From positions 1 to 60,788 of the forward strand of contig JACIXR010000013.1 in assembly GCA_014360495.1 (NCBI GenBank): DNA of 60,788 nucleotides, given 5' to 3'. Shown here piece after piece: positions 19,934 through 26,972 of the stretch (position 1 is its first letter; every line of letters starts with the position of its first letter). Below the pieces are notes generated by a model. That model did not search any database. It was not told the origin of the DNA and saw nothing but the letters and a program-made list of their open reading frames with translations. Made by a program: the position numbers and the translations under genes. This DNA is from a bacterium (GTDB taxonomy: Bacteria > Armatimonadota > JACIXR01).

Positions 19934-19962
19934 ATAATAGCACTTTATAATACCATTGGCAA
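19934..19962 (-). promoter_or_regulatory. promoter of the dnaK operon
   Basis: TTGCCA (19962-19957) and TATTAT (19939-19934) are 17 bases apart on the minus strand, each 5 of 6 to the vegetative consensus. Neither a CIRCE element nor a clear HspR inverted repeat is visible within about 100 bases. Confidence 0.65.
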
Positions 19963-20039
19963 GTTAAGTTTCAAAAATTTTTTAAAATAAAATTTCAAAT
20001 TTCGCCTCTCCTTATGGTCTTTCCACACCCTTGTCTTGC

Positions 20040-20069
20040 TTGTATTTTCTTCCTAAATTGGGGTATAAT
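20040..20069 (+). promoter_or_regulatory. candidate promoter of the metallo-hydrolase operon
   Basis: A perfect TATAAT at 20064-20069 follows a weak TTGTAT at 20040-20045 with an 18-base spacer; the start codon is at 20102 after a strong AAAGGAGGT. Confidence 0.5.
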
Positions 20070-20101
20070 ATCTATAACAAAATAGAAAGGAGGTAAGAAA
20101 A

Positions 20102-20731
20102 ATGCGGATAGATTGGCTGGGACACGCTTGTTTTCTCATAACCTCGTCCTCAGGGCTCCGAATTATCACCGACCCTTATGAGCCCAATATAGGATATTCG
20201 CCGATAAACGAGTCTGCCGACATCGTCACTGTTTCCCACGACCACTTCGACCATAACGCAGTTAATGAGGTGAAAGGAAATCCTGAGGTGGTGAAAAGGT
20301 CTGCGACAGTAAAGGGGATAAATTTCAAAGCGATTGAAACATTCCACGATGAGGCAAGGGGAAGCAAGAGAGGACGCAATACCGTGTTCGTTTTTGAAGT
20401 TGACGGAGTGAAAATCTGTCATATGGGCGATTTGGGACACATCCCATCTCAAGAGCAGTTGAGGGAAATAGGCGAAGTGAACATATTGCTCATCCCAGTG
20501 GGGGGCTTCTATACAATTGACGCGAGAGAAGCCAGCGAGATAGTCTCCCTTCTGAAGCCCAACATCGTCATACCTATGCACTATAAGACGGAGAAGATTG
20601 ATTTTCCCATCAGCGGAGTTGAGGAGTTCCTGAGGGGTAAGGTGGATGTGGAAAGGCTTCCCTACTTGGAAATAGAGAAAGAAAAGCTTCCTACTCCCGT
20701 TAAGGTAGTGGTATTGAAAAATGAGCGGTAG
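20102..20731 (+). CDS. MBL-fold metal-dependent hydrolase (UPF0173-like)
   Basis: The 209-residue protein is a compact metallo-beta-lactamase fold enzyme. Metal ligands are visible in the opening WLGHACFLI histidine, the HDHFDH motif (about 44-49), HMGDLGH (about 103-109) and MHYKTE (about 160). The short form without an extra domain resembles UPF0173 / L-ascorbate-6-phosphate lactonase-like proteins of unknown substrate. ATG 20102 follows AAAGGAGGTAAG. The gene overlaps the KorC-like gene by 11 bases, indicating coexpression. Confidence 0.82.
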   Translation: MRIDWLGHACFLITSSSGLRIITDPYEPNIGYSPINESADIVTVSHDHFDHNAVNEVKGNPEVVKRSATVKGINFKAIETFHDEARGSKRGRNTVFVFEVDGVKICHMGDLGHIPSQEQLREIGEVNILLIPVGGFYTIDAREASEIVSLLKPNIVIPMHYKTEKIDFPISGVEEFLRGKVDVERLPYLEIEKEKLPTPVKVVVLKNER

Positions 20732-21284
20732 AAATTCTTTTTATGAGGAAATATTCATCGCTGGTTTGGGTGGACAGGGGCTAATGCTTATGGGTCAAGT
20801 TTTAGCCTATGCGGCTATGGAGGAGGGGAAGAACTGCCTTTGGTATCCCTCCTATGGTCCCGAGATGAGAGGTGGATTCGCCTACTGCAGGACGATTATT
20901 TCCACTGAAGAGATAGGCTCACCAGTTGGGATAGAGCCCGATACAGTGATAATTATGCACGGAAATTTCTTGGATGTAGCCGAGGAGTTGAAGAGCGGTG
21001 GGAGGCTCTTCCTCAACTCCTCGCTATGCGAGGAAATCCCCCAAAGGGACGATTGGAAAATCTACGCTCTTCCTGCAAACGAGCTTGCGGAGGAAGTTGG
21101 TTCAGCAAGGGTTGCTAACTTCGTTATGCTTGGCGCCTACCTGGAGCTCGTTCCGGTTATTTCGCTCCAGACGGTTATCTCCGTTATGCCGAAGGTCATT
21201 CCTGCCCGCAGGAGGGAAGCCATCCCCTTAAATGAGAAAGCGCTATACAAAGGGCAAGAATACGCAAGAAGATGGAGGGAATAG
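20721..21284 (+). CDS. 2-oxoacid:acceptor oxidoreductase gamma subunit (orphan)
   Basis: The 187-residue protein matches the POR/KOR gamma domain, with the opening FIAGLGGQGLMLMGQVLA, the YPSYGPEMRGG segment and the VANFVMLGAYLE region. In complete enzymes this subunit joins alpha (and beta) subunits that carry thiamine diphosphate and iron-sulphur clusters to oxidise pyruvate or 2-oxoglutarate with ferredoxin. No alpha, beta or delta subunit is in the window, so either partners are elsewhere or the protein has another role. It overlaps both neighbours (11 and 13 bases), so it is in one transcription unit with the MBL enzyme and the histidine kinase. Confidence 0.85.
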   Translation: MSGRNSFYEEIFIAGLGGQGLMLMGQVLAYAAMEEGKNCLWYPSYGPEMRGGFAYCRTIISTEEIGSPVGIEPDTVIIMHGNFLDVAEELKSGGRLFLNSSLCEEIPQRDDWKIYALPANELAEEVGSARVANFVMLGAYLELVPVISLQTVISVMPKVIPARRREAIPLNEKALYKGQEYARRWRE

Positions 21285-22630
21285 AAGATTTTCTGGAGGA
21301 AATATCCCTTTCCCTTCCTCTCCTCGCCGACATAGCCCATGCGGAGCTTCTCTTTCTCCGTCCAACGGAAGAGAATAATCTAAAAGTCATTTTTCACGCA
21401 AAGCCCTCAACTGCTCCCTTTATCTATCGGAGAAGCAGGGAAGGAGAGATACTTTCCCCTCATACTGATTCTCTTCCTTTTCTTGCTCTTGAGAAATTGA
21501 AACTAATTAAGGGGGTTGAGGGTGAGATGGTGAGGGGGATACCAGTTTGGAGGTGGGCGGCGCCGGTTCTAATCGCTGGCGAACTTGTGGGGATAATAGA
21601 GGTAGACCAAAATCTTTTGCAGAGGAGGATGACTCGCACTTACTCTCCTTATCTACGCCTCATAGCCTCTCTTTTAAACCGCTCATTGTTTGCGGGTAAG
21701 ATGGATGAGAGGATATTGTTTCAGATGCTAAAGCAAGGAGATGGCAAGGTCTTAAGGAAGGATGGGGAGATAATATTCGCTGACGAGCGAGCGAGGGCTA
21801 TCTATAGGAAGATAGGCATAGGCTCACCCCTCCATAAGAGATTTGAGGAGCAGGAGTTAGAGGGTGCGGTGAGGCTGATAAGCAGGAGAAAAGAGCTCTA
21901 TAGCGAACAGGAGATTCAATTTGGCTCCACAATAATCCTGAAAAGGGATGTAGAGCTTGTGGATACCTATTCCCTCTCTGTTCTTTGCGACATATCTCTA
22001 TTGCGGCGTCGTCTTCAGGAGAAGATGCTTCGTTCTGAGGTTCTTCAGGAGATGCATCATCAAATAAAGAACATCCTGCAAACAGTGATAAGCATATTGA
22101 GGATGCAAAGAAGGAGAGTGAACGAGGAATCAGCGGGAGCTGCTTTAGACGAGGCGATAGATAGGCTGTCAAGCATAGCCACGGTTCACGAGCTTCTCTC
22201 GGAGGGTGGGATAGAGGGAGTGGATTTTCGGGAGCTTGCAGAAAGGCTTGTATGCACCGCTAAACGCTCTTTAGGGATGGAGAAAGTAGAAGTCCACTTG
22301 GAGGGAATTTCCCCCCTATTTTCTCCTCCTGTAGTTTCACTCATAGCGATAATTTTGAACGAGCTCTTGCAAAACGCCTTTCGCTATGCATTTGGAGAGG
22401 AGGGTGGCAATTTGTGGGTAAAGCTAAGTGAGGAAGGGGATAAACTCGTGCTGGAGGTGATAGATGATGGTAGGGGGCTCCCGAAGGATTTCTGTTATGG
22501 GTTGGGTTTATCTATTGTGAAGGGGTTGGCGGAGGAGCTGGGAGGTAGATTTGAGATTGCTTCCAATTGTGGGACGAGGGCGAAGGTGGTTTTCCCGAAG
22601 GAGATAGCGATATGGGTCTTAGAATATTGA
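21272..22630 (+). CDS. PdtaS-like sensor histidine kinase
   Basis: The 452-residue soluble kinase has an N-terminal GAF-like region (about 1-140), a middle PAS-like region (about 145-250), a HisKA_2 dimerisation helix with the phosphoacceptor in EMHHQIKNILQTV (about 259-272) and a C-terminal ATPase with NELLQNAFRYAF and DDGRGLPKD. The HisKA_2 type pairs with ANTAR response regulators that act on RNA rather than DNA. The next gene encodes exactly such a regulator and overlaps by 19 bases. No membrane helix is seen, so it senses a cytoplasmic signal, possibly redox or a ligand of the GAF domain. Confidence 0.88.
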   Translation: MEGIEDFLEEISLSLPLLADIAHAELLFLRPTEENNLKVIFHAKPSTAPFIYRRSREGEILSPHTDSLPFLALEKLKLIKGVEGEMVRGIPVWRWAAPVLIAGELVGIIEVDQNLLQRRMTRTYSPYLRLIASLLNRSLFAGKMDERILFQMLKQGDGKVLRKDGEIIFADERARAIYRKIGIGSPLHKRFEEQELEGAVRLISRRKELYSEQEIQFGSTIILKRDVELVDTYSLSVLCDISLLRRRLQEKMLRSEVLQEMHHQIKNILQTVISILRMQRRRVNEESAGAALDEAIDRLSSIATVHELLSEGGIEGVDFRELAERLVCTAKRSLGMEKVEVHLEGISPLFSPPVVSLIAIILNELLQNAFRYAFGEEGGNLWVKLSEEGDKLVLEVIDDGRGLPKDFCYGLGLSIVKGLAEELGGRFEIASNCGTRAKVVFPKEIAIWVLEY

Positions 22631-23187
22631 TAGCTGATGATGAGGCAGTTGTAAGGATGGATTTGAGGGAGATGTTGGAAGAGAGTGGATATGAAGTGGT
22701 GGGGGAGGCGGGTGATGGGGAGAGGGCTGTGGAGGTGGGGGAGGAGAAGAAGCCCGATTTAGCCATATTGGATATAAAAATGCCCAAGATGAACGGTCTT
22801 GAGGCGGCGGAGAAACTGATGGAGAAGGGAATAGCGACACTTGTTTTAACAGCTTATGCGGATAGGGAATTCATAGATAGGGCGAAGGAGATAGGAGTGC
22901 TTGCTTACTTGGTGAAGCCTTTCTCCAAAGAAAGTTTAATTGCGGCTATAGAGATGGCTATGGCGAGGTTTAGGGAACTGCAGGAGCTGAGGAAGGAGGT
23001 TTCCTCCTTGAGGGAGGCTTTGGAGGTGAGGAAATTGGTGGAGAGAGCTAAGGGTTTATTGATGAAGCATTTGGGGATAGGCGAGGAGGATGCTTATAGA
23101 TACTTGCAGAGGCGGAGTATGGAATACCGCAAGCCGATGAAAGAAGTGGCGGAAGCAGTAATCATAGCCTTGGAAATCAAGGAATGA
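22612..23187 (+). CDS. PdtaR-like response regulator with ANTAR RNA-binding domain
   Basis: The 191-residue protein has a receiver domain (1-120; acidic DDE pocket in IADDEA, phospho-Asp in AILDIKMP near 54, Lys in YLVKPFS) and, after a coiled linker, an ANTAR domain (about 135-190; VERAKGLLMKHLGIGEEDAYRYLQ-type helices). ANTAR proteins prevent transcription termination by binding paired RNA hexaloops. ATG 22612 follows GAAGGAG; an earlier ATG at 22567 lies inside the kinase and would add a Gly/Glu-rich tail unlike the family. The stop codon abuts the CCA end of a convergent tRNA-Ser. Confidence 0.92.
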   Translation: MGLRILIADDEAVVRMDLREMLEESGYEVVGEAGDGERAVEVGEEKKPDLAILDIKMPKMNGLEAAEKLMEKGIATLVLTAYADREFIDRAKEIGVLAYLVKPFSKESLIAAIEMAMARFRELQELRKEVSSLREALEVRKLVERAKGLLMKHLGIGEEDAYRYLQRRSMEYRKPMKEVAEAVIIALEIKE

Positions 23188-23280
23188 TGGCGGAGAGGGT
23201 GGGATTTGAACCCACGGAGGGCTTCTTAGACCCTCACTCGATTTCGAGTCGAGCGCCTTCGTCCACTCGGCCACCTCTCC
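23188..23280 (-). tRNA. tRNA-Ser (CGA)
   Basis: Folding on the minus strand gives acceptor GGAGAGG/CCTCTCC, anticodon loop CTCGAAA (anticodon CGA), a long variable arm typical of serine, and an encoded CCA. Length is 93 bases including CCA. The CCA directly abuts the stop codon of the ANTAR regulator gene. Confidence 0.95.
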
Positions 23281-23284
23281 GCTT

Positions 23285-23360
23285 TGGCGCCCCCGGCGGG
23301 ATTCGAACCCACGATCCGGGCTCCGGAGGCCCGTGCCTTAATCCGCTTGGCCACGGGGGC
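23285..23360 (-). tRNA. tRNA-Arg (CCG)
   Basis: Acceptor GCCCCCG/CGGGGGC, anticodon loop CTCCGGA (anticodon CCG, reads CGG), T loop TTCGAAT and encoded CCA. Length 76. Confidence 0.93.
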
Positions 23361-23363
23361 CCT

Positions 23364-23636
23364 CTATTCCCTTATTACATCTCCCCCTATCCTAGGGGGA
23401 AGCTTTATCTCTCCGAATTGTGCCTCGTATTTTCCGAGATTTTCCTGTAGGGCGAAAAGGAAGCGTTTGGCGTGCTGAGGTGTCAAATAGATTCTTACCT
23501 TCACTTTTGGCGGGACACCGGGACCGGTTTGAATAAAATCAATGATGAACTCGCTTTCATTATGGGTAATCACCGCCAAATTTGAGAATATGCCCTCCAA
23601 GTCGGGTGGAATTTCTATCTTAACTTCTTTGTTCAT
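23364..23636 (-). CDS. DUF3467 family protein
   Basis: The 90-residue protein matches DUF3467: SNLAVITHNESEFIIDFIQ followed by a VRIYLTPQHAKRFLFALQENL helix. The function of the family is not known; members are small cytoplasmic proteins. ATG 23636 follows AAAGGAG; a longer frame that begins at 23702 runs through the tRNA-Ser gene and is not credible. The gene sits between tRNA genes on the same strand, three bases before tRNA-Arg(CCG) and 15 bases after tRNA-Ser(GGA), so it is probably made from the tRNA transcript. Confidence 0.85.
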   Translation of the reverse strand: MNKEVKIEIPPDLEGIFSNLAVITHNESEFIIDFIQTGPGVPPKVKVRIYLTPQHAKRFLFALQENLGKYEAQFGEIKLPPRIGGDVIRE

Positions 23637-23649
23637 TTTAACACTCCTT

Positions 23650-23745
<96 letters not shown>

Positions 23746-23750
23746 CATTT

Positions 23751-23827
23751 TGGCGCCCCGGGCAGGACTCGAACCTGCAGCCTTGACCTTAGGACGGTCC
23801 CGCTCTATCCTCTTGAGCTACCGGGGC
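23751..23827 (-). tRNA. tRNA-Arg (CCT)
   Basis: Acceptor GCCCCGG/CCGGGGC, anticodon loop GTCCTAA (anticodon CCT, reads AGG), T loop TTCGAGT, encoded CCA. The top anticodon-stem pair is a G/A mismatch. Length 77. AGG is a very common Arg codon in the genes of this window. Confidence 0.9.
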
Positions 23828-23831
23828 ATTT

Positions 23832-23909
23832 TGGCGCGCCCGACAGGATTTGAACCTGTAACCTTTGGCTCCGCAGGCCAACGCTCTATCCGGGTTGAGC
23901 TACGGGCGC
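23832..23909 (-). tRNA. tRNA-Arg (GCG)
   Basis: Acceptor GCGCCCG/CGGGCGC, anticodon stem TTGGC/GCCAA, loop CTGCGGA giving anticodon GCG, encoded CCA. Length 78. Most bacteria use ACG (edited to inosine) for CGU/CGC/CGA; GCG is less usual. The D loop has A after GG, as expected for Arg identity. Confidence 0.88.
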
Positions 23910-23919
23910 CCTCTATTTT

Positions 23920-24018
<99 letters not shown>

Positions 24019-24030
24019 AACCCAAACACA

Positions 24031-24059
24031 ATTATAACAATTCTATTTTACTTTGCCAA
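24031..24059 (-). promoter_or_regulatory. promoter of the tRNA / DUF3467 operon
   Basis: TTGGCA (24059-24054) and a perfect TATAAT (24036-24031) are 17 bases apart on the minus strand, 12 bases before the first tRNA. Confidence 0.8.
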
Positions 24060-24164
24060 TACCTTTGTAGTGAATGAATAATTCCCAAAAGTATAAGGGA
24101 AAAAGGAAGCTTTTGGCATTTCAAAAAAATTATTTTCTATAAGACCTAAAAATCCAGGGTAGAT

Positions 24165-24213
24165 TCTCCTAAGGATTTTATATTCAAGCAATATGGGAAG
24201 TCTCCTAAGGATT
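24165..24213. repeat. paired TCTCCTAAGGATT repeats upstream of rpmH
   Basis: The near-palindromic 13-mer TCTCCTAAGGATT occurs at 24165-24177 and again at 24201-24213, 36 bases apart, in the A+T-rich gap between the tRNA operon and rpmH. Spacing by roughly three and a half helical turns could suit a regulator. No run of DnaA boxes and no dnaA gene is seen, so an origin is not supported. Nothing else is visible in 24060-24240. Confidence 0.45.
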
Positions 24214-24241
24214 CCCAAATGTTATGGAATTATACAGTTTG

Positions 24242-24270
24242 TTGACAATTCAAACATTCCCAATTAAAAT
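24242..24270 (+). promoter_or_regulatory. promoter of rpmH-rnpA-yidD-yidC-jag
   Basis: A perfect TTGACA (24242-24247) with a 17-base spacer and TAAAAT (24265-24270), 36 bases before the rpmH start. The best promoter match of the plus strand in this part. Confidence 0.82.
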
Positions 24271-24306
24271 TTTATAAGAAATGATGTCCTATAGGTAGGT
24301 GAAAGT

Positions 24307-24438
24307 ATGAAGCTGATCAAATTAAAACAAAGGAAGAGATATAGAACGCATGGCTTCCTCGCAAGAATGAGCACTAAGGGAGGAAGAAGAGTTTTAAAGC
24401 GCAGGCGCCAAAAAGGGCGCTGGAGGTTAACCGTTTGA
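24307..24438 (+). CDS. rpmH: 50S ribosomal protein L34
   Basis: The 43-residue protein has the L34 signature [20 protein letters not shown] and an Arg/Lys content near half. L34 binds 23S rRNA in the large subunit. ATG 24307 follows TAGGTAGGTG; the TGA at 24436-24438 overlaps the TTG start of rnpA. Upstream there is no dnaA, unlike the common dnaA-rpmH divergent order. Confidence 0.96.
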   Translation: MKLIKLKQRKRYRTHGFLARMSTKGGRRVLKRRRQKGRWRLTV

Positions 24439-24782
24439 CCCTCCCTCGTGAAAACCGTCTGCTACATACAAACGATATTAAAGAAGTTTTTGCGAAAGGA
24501 AGAAAAAGGAGGGGCTCATTGTTATCTATTTATTATCTGCCCCTGGAAAACGGTGAATATAGATTGGCTGTTATCATCAGAAAACAGAAGAGGGCTATAG
24601 ATAGAAATCGTATGAGAAGGTTGATAAAGGAGGCTTATCGCCTTCTCCTCCCGCACTTCCGCAAAGGTCATCATATGGTTATTATGCCCCTCCCCGATGC
24701 CATTGAGAGGTTAAAGGAAGCGAAATTGCAGGAAGTGAAGGAGGAAATGGAGAGGATTCTAAGAAAGAGCGGGATTCTATGA
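24435..24782 (+). CDS. rnpA: ribonuclease P protein component
   Basis: The 115-residue basic protein helps the RNase P RNA mature tRNA 5' ends. The RNR motif is visible as [16 protein letters not shown] (about 54-69), and the start [19 protein letters not shown] is typical. TTG 24435 overlaps the rpmH stop, so translation is coupled. rnpB is not in the window. Confidence 0.94.
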   Translation: MTLPRENRLLHTNDIKEVFAKGRKRRGSLLSIYYLPLENGEYRLAVIIRKQKRAIDRNRMRRLIKEAYRLLLPHFRKGHHMVIMPLPDAIERLKEAKLQEVKEEMERILRKSGIL

Positions 24783-25000
24783 TGGCTAAGCTTCCAAGAT
24801 ACTTCCTAATCGCTATCATACGCTTCTATCAAATTCTTTCCTCTCCTCTTCCTCCTTCCTGCCGATTTGTCCCCTCTTGTTCCCAATATGCGATTGATGC
24901 CATAGTCAAGCACGGTGCTCTGAAAGGGTTATATTTTTCCGTTAGACGTATTCTTCGGTGTCATCCCTTTAGTCCCGGAGGCTACGACCCCGTTCCCTGA
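24779..25000 (+). CDS. yidD: membrane protein insertion efficiency factor YidD
   Basis: The 73-residue protein has the YidD cysteine pattern ([14 protein letters not shown], then [13 protein letters not shown]) and an amphipathic N-terminal helix. It assists YidC-dependent insertion at the membrane face. ATG 24779 overlaps the rnpA stop; ATG 24782 is the alternative. Placement between rnpA and yidC is the standard order. Confidence 0.95.
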   Translation: MMAKLPRYFLIAIIRFYQILSSPLPPSCRFVPSCSQYAIDAIVKHGALKGLYFSVRRILRCHPFSPGGYDPVP

Positions 25001-25012
25001 GGAGAGAAAACT

Positions 25013-26077
25013 ATGCAGAGACGCCAAAATGTCCTTGCTTCTTTGATTTTCCTCTTACTTATGATGGGTATTTTTCTCCTACCTTGGCTCTTCTATCGTC
25101 CAAAGCCACCACCTCCAGTTCCAGAAGAGAAGGTTGCGAAGATTTTTAAGCAGGCAGAGGAGAAAGAGAAGAATTCACTCACAATTTACGAAGCGATTAA
25201 GCTCTACGAAGAGATAATAAAGAAATACCCATTAAGCGAGAAAACTCCCTATGCCATCCTCCGCTTAGGAGAGATTTACGAGAAAAAATTGATGGACAAG
25301 AAAAAGGCTATTCAGTTCTACTCCCGCTTGGAGCAGGAGCCTTTCAGGAATAAGGAATTGGAAATAGAGGAAAATGGGCGGAAGATAACCCTTCCTGCGA
25401 ATGAAATCGCTCTCCGCAAGTTGGATGAATTGCATAAAAACGACACCCTTTATAAAGTGATGGATTTCCTTGTGAGAGCTTTGGGGAAAAATCGCTCCTA
25501 TAGCTATGTCCTTGCCCTCGTTGTGCTCGTAATTTTGGTGAGATTGCCCCTCTGGCCAATTACAAATGCTCAGTTTAAAAGTATGAAGAAGATGCAGGAA
25601 ATCCAGCCTCGTATAGTGGAGATACAGAAAAAATACAGGAATGACCCTCGCAAGCTTCAGAAGGAAACAGCTCGCCTCTTTAGGGAGGAAAAAGTAAATC
25701 CCTTTTCAGGATGTTTGCTTACTCTAATCCAATGGCCCATCTTTTTCCTTCCCTATTTTATGATTAGGGATTACGCTTACCAATTTAACCAAGTTGGTTT
25801 TCTCTGGATAAAAAGCTTAGCTCAGCCAGACCTCCCTCTCTTCATAATCTACACGATAAGCCTTTTCTTATCAATGTGGTTGACATCTCCCTCCGACCCT
25901 CAGCAGAGGCAGCAGAGTTTGATGATGTCAATTATGATGCTGTTTTTCTTCATAATGTTCTTCCGCTTTCTACCCTCGGCTTTCATTTTCTATTGGCTTC
26001 TTCTCAATATAGCCACGACTGTCCAGCAGTGGCTAATAATGAGGAAGCCAAGGACATCGGTTGAGAAGGTGAGTTGA
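25013..26077 (+). CDS. yidC: membrane protein insertase YidC with a TPR-like outer segment
   Basis: The 354-residue insertase has one N-terminal membrane helix (about 8-28), an outer region of about 110 residues and a conserved five-helix core from about 145 onward (ALVVLVILVRLPLWPIT, MKKMQEIQPRIVEIQKKYRNDPRKLQKE, NPFSGCLLTLIQWPIF). The core inserts membrane proteins with or without SecYEG. The outer region is not the large beta domain of proteobacterial YidC; it reads as helix pairs of TPR type (AIKLYEEIIKKYPLSEKTPYAI, LGEIYEKKLMDKKKAIQFY). ATG 25013 follows GAGGAGAG. Gene order rnpA-yidD-yidC-jag is classical. Confidence 0.92.
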   Translation: MQRRQNVLASLIFLLLMMGIFLLPWLFYRPKPPPPVPEEKVAKIFKQAEEKEKNSLTIYEAIKLYEEIIKKYPLSEKTPYAILRLGEIYEKKLMDKKKAIQFYSRLEQEPFRNKELEIEENGRKITLPANEIALRKLDELHKNDTLYKVMDFLVRALGKNRSYSYVLALVVLVILVRLPLWPITNAQFKSMKKMQEIQPRIVEIQKKYRNDPRKLQKETARLFREEKVNPFSGCLLTLIQWPIFFLPYFMIRDYAYQFNQVGFLWIKSLAQPDLPLFIIYTISLFLSMWLTSPSDPQQRQQSLMMSIMMLFFFIMFFRFLPSAFIFYWLLLNIATTVQQWLIMRKPRTSVEKVS

Positions 26078-26078
26078 G

Positions 26079-26711
26079 ATGAGGACTGTTGAGGCAACGG
26101 GAAAGACGATTGAGGAGGCGATTGAGAAGGCATTGGAGGAGTTAGGAGCGAAAAGGGAGGATGTGGAGGTTGAGATAATCCAGCATCCAAGGTGGGGTGG
26201 TCTTATAGGGCAGGCAAAGGTCAGGGTAACCCTAAAGGAGGGACTGGGGGATAAAGTTAAGGGCTGGATAAGGGCGATAATGGATGCAATTGGCATAAAG
26301 GGAGAAATAGCAGTTAGGGAGAGGGAGGAGCTCATAGAGGTAGAAGTAGCTACGCAAGCAAATGGCGCTTTGTTAATCGGCAAGGGAGGTAGGACGCTGA
26401 AGGCTATAGAGGTGCTTGTTTCCACCATCATAAATAAGGGCAGGGAGAAAAAGAAGTTGGTTAGATTGGATGTAAATGGCTATGTAAGAAGGAAGGAGGA
26501 GAAATTAAGGGATTTAGCCTTGCGAGCGGCGAGGGAGGTCCGGCTTACAGGAAAGCCGATTAAATTTGAGTCCCTTACATCAGCGGAGAGGAAAATCATT
26601 CACAACACCCTCAAGGACGACCCCTATGTCTACACATATAGCGAGGGAGAGGAGCCAAACCGCAGGTTAATCATCGCCCCAAAGGAAGGGAGAGAAAAGC
26701 CAGGGGGTTAG
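26079..26711 (+). CDS. jag: Jag/KhpB RNA-binding protein
   Basis: The 210-residue protein has a Jag-N domain (1-50, ATGKTIEEAIEKALEELG), a KH domain (about 75-150; LLIGKGGRTLKAIEVL is the GxxG region) and a C-terminal R3H domain (about 150-210; SAERKIIHNTLKDDPYV). It binds RNA in the cytoplasm and is linked to cell-envelope growth in other bacteria. It starts one base after the yidC stop codon. The usual mnmE gene does not follow. Confidence 0.93.
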   Translation: MRTVEATGKTIEEAIEKALEELGAKREDVEVEIIQHPRWGGLIGQAKVRVTLKEGLGDKVKGWIRAIMDAIGIKGEIAVREREELIEVEVATQANGALLIGKGGRTLKAIEVLVSTIINKGREKKKLVRLDVNGYVRRKEEKLRDLALRAAREVRLTGKPIKFESLTSAERKIIHNTLKDDPYVYTYSEGEEPNRRLIIAPKEGREKPGG

Positions 26712-26934
26712 AAGAGTAGTCAGACGGAAAAGCGTAATTGACACGGGTGACCACCATCTTCTTCCAAACACAAGGCAAAAGCATCTTCAGCAATTAAGAA
26801 CCAAAGGGCTGGGAGATAAGCTGCATCCCTTCATCCAAATCCAAAGAGAAGAAAATAGAAGCCTATCTAAAAGATAAGGAGCCTTGTATTCCCCTATAAG
26901 GACTCTGCGAACTGAAATGGAGTTATACAGATTT
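26712..26934. other. intergenic stretch between jag and uvrC
   Basis: About 220 bases with no credible gene. An uninterrupted plus frame without a start codon ends at TAA 26875-26877 and reads DTGDHHLLPNTRQKHLQQL in the middle, which may be the end of a decayed gene; I do not recognise it. No terminator hairpin with a T run is evident. Confidence 0.4.
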
Positions 26935-26962
26935 TTGAACAATTTTCCCATTTAGGTATAAT
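26935..26962 (+). promoter_or_regulatory. promoter of uvrC, probably leaderless
   Basis: TTGAAC (26935-26940), 16-base spacer, perfect TATAAT (26957-26962). Ten bases separate the -10 box from ATG 26973, and no Shine-Dalgarno is present. Confidence 0.7.
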
Positions 26963-26972
26963 ATTATATGCT

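Noticed and set aside
24020-24306. Replication origin beside rpmH
   Set aside because: No cluster of DnaA boxes, no dnaA or dnaN gene nearby; only one weak TTATACAGT-like match.
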